Source: Pirellula sp. (GTDB taxonomy: Bacteria > Planctomycetota > Planctomycetia > Pirellulales > Lacipirellulaceae). From it: a stretch of 45,120 bases of DNA. The stretch lies in the NCBI GenBank assembly GCA_013822725.1, contig PNKX01000032.1:1-45120 (forward strand), given 5' to 3'. Each line of letters begins with the position of its first letter. Position 1 is the first letter of the stretch. The position numbers and the translations under genes are program-made. Under the pieces are notes generated by a model. It was not told the DNA's origin, searched no databases, and saw nothing but the letters and a program-made list of their open reading frames with translations. Below are positions 26,469 through 35,392 of this stretch, one piece after another.

Positions 26469-27533
26469 TCACCTCTTTGGTCGCCACTGGCTAAACGTGC
26501 GTTCGCTTCCCGAAGGACAGGTGAAGTCAGCAGGTCGCGGTTGATCAGGTCCCGCCATGCAAAAACAGGCCTCGCCGCCGATCCACTTCAACACCCCATG
26601 CTGGACGGCGCCTTTGCACGCGCCGTCGAGGTTGTAGTAATCTACGTGCATGGGGTCCGTGCTTTCGTCCAGTCGGATGAGCGCATGGATCATTTTTTGG
26701 CCACCAATGGAAATCGTTACTTCGTTGTTCCTGGCAGTTCGAAGTCCGGTTCGGAGCATCATCTGCGGAAGTTCTTGCCCGTCGCGGACGATTTTCACTG
26801 CCGTCCACTCACCTTGAAGCGCCGTAAGCGTTGGGCACTCTACGAACTCGAAGCCGACGCATTCCCGCGCGGACGGGGATGGCTGACCCGCTGACGCAAT
26901 GCCACCCGTCACATCCTCAGGGCGTGAATCGGACGTGCGCTTCAGCGTCTCGTTTGCATGGCCACTCCCCGGCGACGTGCAAAACTCCGTGGGCCGCGGC
27001 TTGCCGTTCATGTCGAGACAAATGTCGAGTTGATCGCCGTCTAAGCGAAAGATGCCATAGTTCCAATTGCCGGTCTCGGGTCCTGCGACGAATTCGATGT
27101 CGATTTCATGCGGCATGGTTTCGACATTGACGTTAAAGACTCCCTCGTAAGTCGCCTCCGGTGATTCGGTGCGAAATCGGTCTCCATCGATAAGCAAACG
27201 AGACGCTTCCAATGAGCTTTGCGGGATTGTGCCGTCATCAACTTCCAGGCGCGCGAATGCCCAGGTCCCTTCGAGCGCACGAAGTTGCTCCACATGGCGC
27301 GCTAAGTGCGGCCAACTGCCAAAACCATACTTTCGTGCGATCGCTGATTGCGCGTCTGCCAATCGGAATCGCGTCCCCAGCACTTGTTCCGCAGTCATGC
27401 CCCTGGCTGCCGGCAGATATTTCAGTATCGTCGAAACCGCTTCAGGTTCGCGGGCTTCGAGGGTTGAAAGGAGTGCTTTGGCCTGGCGCCGGAGATGGTC
27501 GAGATTCGGACGGGCCGGCAGGTCTTTTTCCAC
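26469..27533 (-). CDS. TIGR03067-type protein with tandem lipocalin-like domains
   Basis: 354 aa from GTG at 27533, preceded by GGAGAA (complement of 27540-27545) 6 bases upstream; the frame extends 22 codons further without support. Residues 1-75 (RPNLDHLRRQAKALLSTLEA, FRLADAQSAIARKYGFGSW) resemble the short helical N-region seen before ankyrin-type repeats in related bacteria. Two TIGR03067-like repeats follow: one from LRALEGTWAFARLEVDDG and one from LTALQGEWTAVKIVRDGQEL, each with a strand ending in the pattern Y-x-LDGDQLxICxD or YNLDG...FCMAG. The family is expanded in planctomycetes and has no known function. There is no signal peptide with this start. Confidence 0.85.
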   Translation of the reverse strand: MEKDLPARPNLDHLRRQAKALLSTLEAREPEAVSTILKYLPAARGMTAEQVLGTRFRLADAQSAIARKYGFGSWPHLARHVEQLRALEGTWAFARLEVDDGTIPQSSLEASRLLIDGDRFRTESPEATYEGVFNVNVETMPHEIDIEFVAGPETGNWNYGIFRLDGDQLDICLDMNGKPRPTEFCTSPGSGHANETLKRTSDSRPEDVTGGIASAGQPSPSARECVGFEFVECPTLTALQGEWTAVKIVRDGQELPQMMLRTGLRTARNNEVTISIGGQKMIHALIRLDESTDPMHVDYYNLDGACKGAVQHGVLKWIGGEACFCMAGPDQPRPADFTCPSGSERTFSQWRPKR

Positions 27534-28137
27534 GATAAGTTCTCCATGAGTTCGCCTGGATCCGCAAACAGGCGGCACGAAGAACGTGTGGTCTATCACT
27601 GATCGTGAGGATTTGAAGTCGGGTTAAACCCTTCCCGCGGATCCGGCGGCTCGCTTCTAGCCTTGGAGCGATTATACGCCGGCAATCGTTCGATGCGAGT
27701 ATCACTTGGGCTACCGCCAGCTCACGCGCAGTTATATGGACGTTCGACACGACGAAAGTGGTACGGCTCCACACGATTGTCGTACCGGCAGTCTGCCATG
27801 CTGTCACTACTTCGACTTCTCTCTTGTAGACAAAGCCTGATGAGATTGCATCTCAATGGGAGCCTCGACTGAAGCCTTCGCAACAAGAGCGAGCCCTTCT
27901 AACAATCGCTTCTTAGCGAGCGAATTGTCGTCGAAGGCGACCGAAAACGGCTTGCGAAGCGCGTTCGCGCCCGCCTCAAGTCAATACTTCTACAATTTCG
28001 GAATCTTTTGGCGGTTCCTGCGTTGCGTTTCGACTTCCCTTAGCGATGCATTGTCTGGCGCCTATTTTGACGTGTCATCAGCGGCTTGTCGGCTAGAGCC
28101 GAATAAACTTGCCTGCCAATCGCTTAGGGGTAAAACC
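27534..28137. other. intergenic region
   Basis: The 604-bp divergent spacer lies between the TIGR03067-type gene (-) and the PEP-CTERM gene (+). The plus frame is open from 27856 but reads as low-quality sequence before the real ATG at 28138. TTGACG at 28067-28072 could be a -35 box, but no matching -10 at 16-18 bases is seen. TCGGCTAGAGCC at 28089-28100 recurs at 38252-38263. Confidence 0.45.
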
Positions 28138-28797
28138 ATGTTCCGCGCCTTGTTAACTTTCCGAAAGCCAACTCAGCAGCAAAGTGAGAATGCCGCGGCG
28201 CCAATTCTTCGCCGTTTGGCAGGGACCGTTGCTTTCGCTCTTAGCGTTGCGGCGGCGCCGCTATCGGAAGCGGCGATTTACGGAACGATGTCAAACTTCG
28301 ACACCTACAACACGACTCCAGAGCCATCTGAGGGAGCTGAGATCGAGTTGGAAGGTTGTCACTCGTCGATGGTCTACAACACCTTTCCCGCGCACTACAA
28401 CCACATGACAGTCACGGACTATGTGGACGGCGCCAGCTTCGGAACGCGCATTCGATTTGAAGACTACAACTTCAATACGACGGTTACCAATGGCTCGCTC
28501 AATACCAATCCAAATCCGGCGAGTACGAATGGCCATGCACTAGTGAATACCGACGGCGGCGAGCATTTCGGGTTCGCAGCCAACGAGCAACCAACCGCCA
28601 TGCGCTTCTTCTGGCTTAACAAGACCGCTAGCGGCCAGTACGAGCGTATCGGCAACATGCCGCTAGCGATTCCGAATCCGACGTGGAGTTTCGTTCCGGG
28701 CAACGGCGGCGGTGCGCCTGAGGTGCTCGCCGAAGTGAGGGTTCCTGAGCCGGCGGAGTTTCATGTGCAAAAGCCGGATTCCATCTGGATGAACTAA
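28138..28797 (+). CDS. PEP-CTERM/dockerin protein, N-terminal part (frameshifted)
   Basis: 219 codons from ATG 28138, with AGGGG at 28126-28130 as Shine-Dalgarno. It opens with an extended signal (MFRALLTFRKP then LAGTVAFALSVAAAPLSEA). The mature part is an unrecognised beta-rich secreted domain (YGTMSNFDTYNTTPEPSEG, EHFGFAANEQPTAMRFFWLN). It stops at 28797 after PDSIWMN, before any sorting signal. The next frame is open from 28749 and continues smoothly as FHLDELNRPVELDELMSG into the next feature, which holds the dockerin repeats and PEP-CTERM. I infer that one ancestral gene lost a base near 28770-28790. A sequencing error is the alternative. Confidence 0.8.
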   Translation: MFRALLTFRKPTQQQSENAAAPILRRLAGTVAFALSVAAAPLSEAAIYGTMSNFDTYNTTPEPSEGAEIELEGCHSSMVYNTFPAHYNHMTVTDYVDGASFGTRIRFEDYNFNTTVTNGSLNTNPNPASTNGHALVNTDGGEHFGFAANEQPTAMRFFWLNKTASGQYERIGNMPLAIPNPTWSFVPGNGGGAPEVLAEVRVPEPAEFHVQKPDSIWMN

Positions 28798-28823
28798 ACC
28801 GCCCCGTCGAACTCGACGAGTTA

Positions 28824-29384
28824 ATGTCCGGGGATGATGCCGGAAACATCGTTCCTCAAGATGAGGCGGAGATTGAATCCGAGTGGGAACTTCTTGAGGG
28901 CGGCAAGATGAAGGCCCACGGCGGCAAACTCGACGATCAAGATAGCAAGGCCATCGTGCGACGGTACGAATTCTTCTCCTACACCGGCGCGGTTGACGAA
29001 GAGAATGAGCCGATTACCGCCTTCCTTGATCAAGACCTGCTCGAACCGCCCGCGGGCGAGCTAGGCAATTTTATTGCTGCCAACATGGTCGCGGCAAATC
29101 TGGTTGCAGCGCCGGTCCTTCCTGGCGACTACACCGGCGACGGCCAGGTCGATGGAAACGACTTTCTCCTCTGGCAGACCCAGTTGGGCTCGAACGGCGC
29201 GATGGAGGCGGACGGAAATCTCGACGGCATGGTCGACGCAGCAGATTTGACGATTTGGAGCGAAAACTTCTCGGCGGGAGTTCCAGCCGCGGCGAACGCT
29301 GTTCCTGAGCCCGCCTCGGTCGCTCTATTGCTTATCGGCCAGGCGGCGTTGTGGATTCGTCGAAAACGACCCGTTGTTGCCTAG
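28824..29384 (+). CDS. PEP-CTERM/dockerin protein, C-terminal part (frameshifted)
   Basis: 186 codons from the first ATG in this frame (28824); coding character begins earlier, at about 28780. There is no signal peptide and no Shine-Dalgarno, which supports its being the second half of the 28138 gene. It contains an acidic linker (DEAEIESEWELLEGGKMKAH), then a dockerin-like pair of EF-hand loops (DYTGDGQVDGNDFLLWQ and DGNLDGMVDAADLTIW) at residues about 112-155. A PEP-CTERM signal ends it (AVPEPASVALLLIG, WIRRKRP). If the frame were intact, the full protein would be exported and sorted to the cell surface by an exosortase-type system. Confidence 0.75.
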   Translation: MSGDDAGNIVPQDEAEIESEWELLEGGKMKAHGGKLDDQDSKAIVRRYEFFSYTGAVDEENEPITAFLDQDLLEPPAGELGNFIAANMVAANLVAAPVLPGDYTGDGQVDGNDFLLWQTQLGSNGAMEADGNLDGMVDAADLTIWSENFSAGVPAAANAVPEPASVALLLIGQAALWIRRKRPVVA

Positions 29385-29569
29385 GCACTGGGATCGCCGG
29401 CAGCAAGGATCAATCCGAACTCGGTCCGACGCCTACCGGACGGGACGCTGACTCAGCCACCTCCTGACTTATGATTGAACCGACGCAGGCGTCCGATTAC
29501 CTTCAATGCTCGCCTCGGCCGCCGGGACGACCCTAACCCCGCTCGTCCCCCCTCTCTGAGAAGCCTTCC

Positions 29570-32446
29570 ATGCTCGTCTCGCAATCTGCTGCCTCGCTCT
29601 CGGTGCGCGCTCGCCTGCTGATCCTCCTCACAGGCCTGCTGCCCAGCGCCGCGATGGCCAGCGACGCCCGCGCGGTCACAAAATTCTGGACGGGCGGCAC
29701 GAACAACGATTGGAGTCTCGTTGGTAACTGGTCGCCCATAGGCGCACCCGCGAGCGGAGATTCCGTTGAGTTCCCCGCCGCCGGCGGCAACCGCACCATC
29801 AACTTGTCCGGAAATCGCACCGTCGCCGATGTGACGTTTAACAGTGGCAGCGCCTATCGACTGATGAACGATCAGTTGACGATCGCCAGCGGCGACATCG
29901 CGAGCTCGCTGGGCAATCATCGAATCGACAGCAGCGTCGTTCTCGGCGGCGAGGGCGCCTGGAGCGTTCCCAGCGGAAAGCTGTCCGTATACGGATCGGT
30001 GAACTCCACCTCGGGCAACACGTTCGGCATCGATAAGACGGGCGCCGGGACGCTGGAGTTTTTGAACCAGGGGACGACGAACGTCATCAAGAATTATTTG
30101 CACCAAGCTGGGAACGCGGAGTTTTACGAAGGAACCTACACGCTCACGAGCACTTCGTTCGACGCCTTCTCGGCGATGTATATGGCCGAGGGAACGGTCA
30201 CCGTTTCCCACCGCGCGAAGCTGATAGGAACGAGCGGGGGAAATCTTGTCCTGCAATCTGCCGGCGCGGGCAGCTCGAACTTAATCATCCGCGACGAGCA
30301 GACCGAGGTCGCGACCTTCGGCCAGCTCTTCATGGGCGCGAGTGGCACAAGCGGCAACAGTCTCACCGTCACCAAGGAGGCGAAGATCCGGGACATCGGC
30401 CTGTTCGTCGCCGGCTTCAACGGGAACGCGACCGTCACGGTCTCCAGTGCGGCCACGGTGAATGCTGGCGCCATGGCCGTTGGCATGCTCACGGGAGTCA
30501 CCGGCACGCTCGCGGTCGAGGATGCCTCGTCGGCGCTGACAACGAATTTCCTTGGCTTGGGTGGGTATAACTCCGCTCAGAAGGGGGGCACAGGCACGGC
30601 GACAATCAGCGACCGCGCCTCCCTGACGGTCTCCGGCGAATTGAGGTTCTTCTCGTCCACGAGTTCGCTCACCGTCGACACCGCTACTGCCAGCATTGGC
30701 GGGTTGACCAACGAAGCAGGAGTCGTCGGCAGCATCAAACTCGATAATGACGGCAGCACGCCAGCCCTGACCATCACCTCGCCAGTATCGGTATCGGCTC
30801 CCGGTCCATTCACGTTCGACGGAGTCATCTCGAACGCCGCCAGCGGCCCCGGCGGCATCGTGAAACAAGGGCCGGGCGAGCAGATCTTCACCAAGCAGCA
30901 AACCTACACCGGCGGCACGCGCATCGAAGCAGGCACGCTCAGCTTGGGAACTGCCAACGCGCTCGCTCCGACCGCGCCTGTCACTATCACTGGCGGCACG
31001 CTCAATCTCGCCGGATACGTCCAGCAGGCCGGCACGGTGACGCTGCAGGGCGGAACAGTCGGCGGCGCCGTCGGCAGCATTCTCGTCCCCGCCACGCTCG
31101 CCCTTCAGTCTGGCACGATCGACGTCCCCGTCGTCGCCGCTAGCGCCGTGAACAAAACCACGGCCGGACTCGCCGTCTTGAATCAGGGCATCACGGCACC
31201 GACTGTGAACGTGACGGCAGGCACGCTGCAGCTCAAAGGCGCGATCAACGCCAATTTGCAAAGTTCCTCACCAGGAACGATTGCGCTAGTTGGCCCCGCG
31301 ATTGTCACCGGCTCTGCCACGCTTAGCGGCGGCCTGGCCGTCGGCGCGCACACATTCACCGCCACTCAAGCCGTCGCCGTTGGTTCCGCCACGCTCGCCG
31401 GCGGCTCGATCGTCGCCGACGCCGGCGTGACCCTCACCGGCGCGGCCACCGGCTATGGCGCCATCTATTCTCGCGTCACCGGCTCGCCTTCAAGTTCCAT
31501 CACTGCCTCAGGCGGACCGCTGACCCTCGGCGACGCCGAGCTCGCCACCGGCTTCGACGCCTTCCAGGGCACGCTCAACACGGGCGCGCAGCAGGTCAAT
31601 CTCCTCAGTGCCGGCGTCGCCAAGCTGGGTGCATCCACCGCGCTCGCCGGCGGCTCCCTCTCTAGCCTCCACGGCATTGAGCTTGACTCGGGCAAGACCG
31701 TCACCGGTTACGGTACGATTAACGGCGCCTTCATAAATCAAGGAACTGTCAACGGCACGGCCGGCGCCGAGCCCATTGCGTTCTCGGGCACAGTCAGCGG
31801 CGCCGGCTCCTACGCCGGGTCCGTCCAATTCGATGGCGCCTTCAGCCCCGGCAACAGTCCCGCGGCCGTCTCGTTCGCCGGCGACGCCACGCTCGCCAAC
31901 ACCTCGTTGCTGCTAATGGAAATCGGCGGCGACGATCAAGGGACCGAATACGACCATCTAGACGTAACCGGCAAGCTCACCCTCGGCGGCGTCATGGCCG
32001 TGCAGTTCATCGATGGCTTCATGCCCACTAGCCCGCTGTCGTTCGATCTCTTCGATTGGGGCACAGTTGCCGGCAACTTCAACGCGCTCAACCTGCCGAA
32101 CGTCGACGGCTTCGCGTGGAATACGTCGCAGCTGCTCACCACCGGCACGATCTCGCTCACGCCGAGCTTCGCCGCCGACTTTGACTCCAACGGCCACGTC
32201 GACGCCGCCGACCTGGCCATCTGGAAAACGGGCTTCGGTGCCACCGGCGGCCGCGCCGCCGGCGACGCCACGGGCGACAGCCTCGTCACCGGCGCCGATT
32301 TTTTACTGTGGCAACAACAATTCGGGAGCGGCGCTGCCGCAACCCCCGCGAACGCCAGCATCCCTGAACCCGCCGCGTTTAGTCTCCTCACCGCTTGCGG
32401 CTTATCACTCCTCGCCACCAAGCGCCGTCGCCGCATGAATCAATAA
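29570..32446 (+). CDS. secreted autotransporter-repeat protein with dockerin and PEP-CTERM
   Basis: 958 aa from ATG 29570. A signal peptide (LLILLTGLLPSAAMASDARA) precedes TKFWTGGTNNDWSLVGNWS, the usual opening of planctomycete beta-helix proteins. Long Gly/Thr/Ser/Ala-rich beta-strand repeats follow; YTGGTRIEAGTLSLGTANAL near residue 450 is an autotransporter-associated beta-strand repeat. Residues 866-920 hold a dockerin-like EF-hand pair (DFDSNGHVDAADLAIWK, DATGDSLVTGADFLLWQ). A PEP-CTERM (SIPEPAAFSLLTACG, KRRRR) ends the chain. It is probably a cell-surface or matrix protein with a right-handed beta-helix. Codon use is markedly C-rich at third positions compared with flanking genes. Large antisense frames are shadows. 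A 7-bp inverted repeat (GGGACGA/TCGTCCC, 29524-29549) lies in the leader. Confidence 0.93.
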   Translation: MLVSQSAASLSVRARLLILLTGLLPSAAMASDARAVTKFWTGGTNNDWSLVGNWSPIGAPASGDSVEFPAAGGNRTINLSGNRTVADVTFNSGSAYRLMNDQLTIASGDIASSLGNHRIDSSVVLGGEGAWSVPSGKLSVYGSVNSTSGNTFGIDKTGAGTLEFLNQGTTNVIKNYLHQAGNAEFYEGTYTLTSTSFDAFSAMYMAEGTVTVSHRAKLIGTSGGNLVLQSAGAGSSNLIIRDEQTEVATFGQLFMGASGTSGNSLTVTKEAKIRDIGLFVAGFNGNATVTVSSAATVNAGAMAVGMLTGVTGTLAVEDASSALTTNFLGLGGYNSAQKGGTGTATISDRASLTVSGELRFFSSTSSLTVDTATASIGGLTNEAGVVGSIKLDNDGSTPALTITSPVSVSAPGPFTFDGVISNAASGPGGIVKQGPGEQIFTKQQTYTGGTRIEAGTLSLGTANALAPTAPVTITGGTLNLAGYVQQAGTVTLQGGTVGGAVGSILVPATLALQSGTIDVPVVAASAVNKTTAGLAVLNQGITAPTVNVTAGTLQLKGAINANLQSSSPGTIALVGPAIVTGSATLSGGLAVGAHTFTATQAVAVGSATLAGGSIVADAGVTLTGAATGYGAIYSRVTGSPSSSITASGGPLTLGDAELATGFDAFQGTLNTGAQQVNLLSAGVAKLGASTALAGGSLSSLHGIELDSGKTVTGYGTINGAFINQGTVNGTAGAEPIAFSGTVSGAGSYAGSVQFDGAFSPGNSPAAVSFAGDATLANTSLLLMEIGGDDQGTEYDHLDVTGKLTLGGVMAVQFIDGFMPTSPLSFDLFDWGTVAGNFNALNLPNVDGFAWNTSQLLTTGTISLTPSFAADFDSNGHVDAADLAIWKTGFGATGGRAAGDATGDSLVTGADFLLWQQQFGSGAAATPANASIPEPAAFSLLTACGLSLLATKRRRRMNQ

Positions 32447-32983
32447 CTTTCCCGCTCCCTCCTCCTTGGCAAGCGTCGCGTGCGGGCTGATGCGATTGTT
32501 GTGGTGATGAAGACGCCAATCAAACATATGTTCGCGCTTCACACGAAGCAGGCGGCCGAACTTCGGCGGCGACCAGCGCGATAACCTGTTGCCGTGTCGC
32601 GTGAGAAATGCTTGACTAGCGGTCCAGGAAGAACGCGAGATCTGGGTCGGGCGGGGTCGATTCGAGGGAAACTGCACCAGATTCTGCAGCGCGCTCGGTC
32701 GATGGATCGCGAGAAACCCTCGATTTACCGGGGTGAACCTCACTCCCCTTCGAATCCCTCCGGGCGTACTCGTTAGCCCCGAGATTGTCGGGGAACGCGC
32801 CATTAGCCGCGACAAGTTCACTCTGAAACTCGTCGTTGCGGCTTCTGACCGCAGCACTTTCGGCGCCGACGCCTTCTCGAAGCCGGCGTCATAGTTCGCA
32901 GTAATGCTTCTGGGCGACTGCAGGCATTTTCATCTGCGGCTGGTTAGAATCAGTTTTCCAGATTGGTCGACTGAGAATTGCAA
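32447..32983. other. intergenic region with possible transposase relic
   Basis: The minus-strand frame here reads DWRLHHHNNRISPHATLAKE at about 32530-32470. This is faintly like the YNxxRPHSxLG end of IS3-type transposases but with several mismatches and no catalytic region. No plus-strand gene is credible. The matrixin promoter must lie in the right part; no near-consensus hexamer pair was recognised. Confidence 0.4.
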
Positions 32984-34537
32984 ATGCTGCGTTTCCTCTT
33001 TGCTTGCCTGCTACTGCTCCCGATCTTGCCGGAGATGTCCTACGGCTATTACTCAAACGGACGCTGGGCGGCGACGGCGACCGACCCGGCAGTGGCGCCG
33101 GTCGGTTTTCCGACGACCCTCACTTGGAGCATTGCCGCTGACGGCACGCCCCTCTCGACTGGCGGGACGAGTAACTTCGTCTCGTTCTTTGACGGCCTGC
33201 TCGGTAGCGGAGGCGGAGGAACGAACCTCTCGCAGCGTCCTTGGTTCACGTTCGTCAAACAATCGTTCGATCGGTGGACGGAGCTGAGCGGCCTGGCATT
33301 CGTCTACGAACCAGCCGACGACGGCGCGACTCACGGCAACGCCACGGGAGCGATTGACGTACGCGGAGACGTGCGTCTCGCCGGTAAGTTTCTGGACGGC
33401 GTCGGCGGAACGAACGCTCAAGCAGGCTTTATTCCCAATGCGGATTTAACCGTCGATACGGGCGACTCGGTCTACTTCGGCAACGCGACGAACAGCTACC
33501 GCGCGCTACGCAACACACTGATGCATGAAATCGGCCACGCCTTCGGGCTAGGCCACGTCGATTCAAACAGCGCTGCGTTCTTGATGGAAGGTTTCTCAAA
33601 TAATTCGTTCGAGGGACCGCAGCTCGATGACGTGCGAGGCGTGCAGGCGCTCTACGGCGACAAATACGAACGGCTGGCAGGAACCGGCGGCAACGAGTCG
33701 ATCGAGCAAGCGTCGATGCTGGGCGTGATCGATCCCGGAACTTCGTTGAAAATTGGCACTCACGCCGCGACCGGGACGCTGGTGCTGTCGACGGAGACCG
33801 ACTTCGCGAGCATCGCGAACCAGAGCGACGTCGACTTCTATTCGTTCACGCTTTCGGGCGCGGCGACGATCGACTTGACGGTGACGCCGCTCGGAGCGAG
33901 TTACAACGAGCGAATCGGAGGCTCCTCATCTGCGTTCGTCACCACGAACGCGGCGCAATTGAGCAACCTCGATCTGGCTCTCTACGCAGTCGTCGACGGC
34001 TTGCCGACTCAGATCGGCAGCTCCAACGCCCAGCCGCTCGGCGTCGCTGAGTCGCTCCTGGGCGTTGACCTGACGGCGCCCGGCGATTATTTCGTCAGGA
34101 TCGCGGGAAGCAGCGCGGCGACGCAACTCTATCAGTTGGAGATCAAGGTCGACGCCACCATCGAACCGACGCTCGGCGGAGATTTTGATCTCGACGGCGA
34201 CGTCGACGGGGCGGATTTCCTGACTTGGCAGCAGGGGGCCGGCTCCGCCTACGACGACGAGGATTTGGCCGCCTGGCGCGCGAACTTCGGCGCCCTTGCC
34301 GGCGGCAACGTCGTGAATTCGACGCTGGCAACCCCCGAGCCATCGGTGTGGGCACTGGCGGGAATTGCCGCCTGCTGCGGATGGAACTGGCGAAAACGGC
34401 GCTACCGCACGGCAAAATCGCTCACGGCAGTAGTACAAAATCGAGCCGATTTCTTGAAACCGCTTTCCGCTCCTTATATACTCGCGTTGCCCCGGTTATC
34501 GCGGGCAGCCATCTCATTCGCTTTAGGCGGCGATTGA
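32984..34537 (+). CDS. matrixin-like metalloprotease with PPC-like domain, dockerin, PEP-CTERM and abnormal tail
   Basis: 517 aa from ATG 32984. The signal peptide is MLRFLFACLLLLPILPEMSYG. HEIGHAFGLGH at residues 181-191 is the complete metzincin zinc motif (three His, catalytic Glu) with a downstream Met (FLMEG) that could be the Met-turn, so an active secreted zinc endopeptidase is expected. Residues 235-395 resemble a bacterial pre-peptidase C-terminal beta domain (SDVDFYSFTLSGAATIDLTV, GDYFVRIAG). A dockerin-like pair sits at about 400-437 (DFDLDGDVDGADFLTWQ) and a PEP-CTERM at about 450-473 (TPEPSVWALAG, WRKRR). Unusually, about 44 residues follow the Arg cluster, and the DNA coding for them contains a near-consensus promoter (34454-34482). 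The original stop codon was probably lost. Confidence 0.92.
   Translation: MLRFLFACLLLLPILPEMSYGYYSNGRWAATATDPAVAPVGFPTTLTWSIAADGTPLSTGGTSNFVSFFDGLLGSGGGGTNLSQRPWFTFVKQSFDRWTELSGLAFVYEPADDGATHGNATGAIDVRGDVRLAGKFLDGVGGTNAQAGFIPNADLTVDTGDSVYFGNATNSYRALRNTLMHEIGHAFGLGHVDSNSAAFLMEGFSNNSFEGPQLDDVRGVQALYGDKYERLAGTGGNESIEQASMLGVIDPGTSLKIGTHAATGTLVLSTETDFASIANQSDVDFYSFTLSGAATIDLTVTPLGASYNERIGGSSSAFVTTNAAQLSNLDLALYAVVDGLPTQIGSSNAQPLGVAESLLGVDLTAPGDYFVRIAGSSAATQLYQLEIKVDATIEPTLGGDFDLDGDVDGADFLTWQQGAGSAYDDEDLAAWRANFGALAGGNVVNSTLATPEPSVWALAGIAACCGWNWRKRRYRTAKSLTAVVQNRADFLKPLSAPYILALPRLSRAAISFALGGD
34454..34482 (+). promoter_or_regulatory. sigma-70-type promoter for the 34593 gene
   Basis: TTGAAA (34454-34459) and TATACT (34477-34482) are separated by exactly 17 bases; each matches consensus at 5 of 6 positions. 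The predicted start would be near 34489, giving a leader of about 100 bases before ATG 34593. It lies inside the 3' tail of the matrixin ORF. Confidence 0.6.
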
Positions 34538-34592
34538 ACAGGCGAATGAGCGTGTTAAGTTTCGCACCTTTGATTCGTGTGGAGTAACGCTC

Positions 34593-35249
34593 ATGCATGC
34601 AGATTGTCCCCCTTCCAATTCTTCGCCCGCTTCTCTCAAGCGTCGCGCCGCCTATGTCCTGGCCGCTGGTGCGGTCGCAGCGGTTCCAGCCGGCGAATCA
34701 GATGGCGCTGTCGTCTATTCGGGAGCGCAGAACATCGCCATCGGTTCTGGGTTCAGCCAAAACGTGGACCTGAACGGCGATGCTCAGAATGACATCCTAC
34801 TGAAAAACTTCAACTTCGGCGGCGGGCCTTACCAAGGCGCCACGGTTAATTTCGCTCCTGGCAAGGTCGTCGGCTTCAATAACGGCTTGGCCTACGTCAG
34901 CGCGCTATCCGCGGGAGCATTGATCGACGGCATGACCGCCGGCCCCGGATTTTTCGGCTCCATGGCCTACGGCGCAGCGAATCCTAACGCACAGTTCAAC
35001 AACGTTACCGACGCCTACGTAGGACTGACGTTCCCATCGGGAGCGAACACTTACTACGGATGGATTCGCGTCGACGTCAACAACGCGGCCAAGACGTTCC
35101 TCATTAAGGACTGGGCTTACGAAAGCCAATCGGGCGTCGGCATCAAGGCTGGCGACGGACTCGTCCCCGAGCCAGCGACGTTGGGATTGCTAGCGTGCGG
35201 GGCGGCGGGGATCGCGGCGATGCGCCGTCGGCGCGTCGCGGCTGCCTAG
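34593..35249 (+). CDS. PEP-CTERM protein, first of a tandem paralogue pair
   Basis: 218 aa. ATG 34593 has GGAG at 34581-34584, 8 bases upstream. A short Ala-rich hydrophobic N-region (RRAAYVLAAGAVAAV) serves as the export signal. The mature domain (VVYSGAQNIAIGSGFSQNVD, DILLKNFNFGGGPYQGATV, ANPNAQFNNVTDAYVGLTF, YYGWIRVDVNNAAKTFLIKD) is beta-rich and shared with the next gene. The end is a PEP-CTERM (LVPEPATLGLLACGAAG, MRRRR). It lacks the dockerin segment found in its neighbour. The function is unknown; it is presumably anchored or released at the cell surface. A near-consensus promoter lies at 34454-34482. Confidence 0.92.
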   Translation: MHADCPPSNSSPASLKRRAAYVLAAGAVAAVPAGESDGAVVYSGAQNIAIGSGFSQNVDLNGDAQNDILLKNFNFGGGPYQGATVNFAPGKVVGFNNGLAYVSALSAGALIDGMTAGPGFFGSMAYGAANPNAQFNNVTDAYVGLTFPSGANTYYGWIRVDVNNAAKTFLIKDWAYESQSGVGIKAGDGLVPEPATLGLLACGAAGIAAMRRRRVAAA

Positions 35250-35392
35250 CGCCTTCCATCGAGCGCAGGATCGCAATCTTCGCCAGGAATGACAGCGAAG
35301 ATCAGCGGCAGGACGTCAATTGAGTTCCACATGCACGTCCGTTGCCGGTCAATATCCGGCAACGGACCGCATTCAAAGCGTTGAGTGTTTCA

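Noticed and set aside
30281..31261. 326-codon minus-strand frame inside the autotransporter-repeat gene
   Set aside because: Its composition (Arg/Asp/Gly/Ala) is the mirror of a C-rich third-position gene on the plus strand; no domain or start signal.
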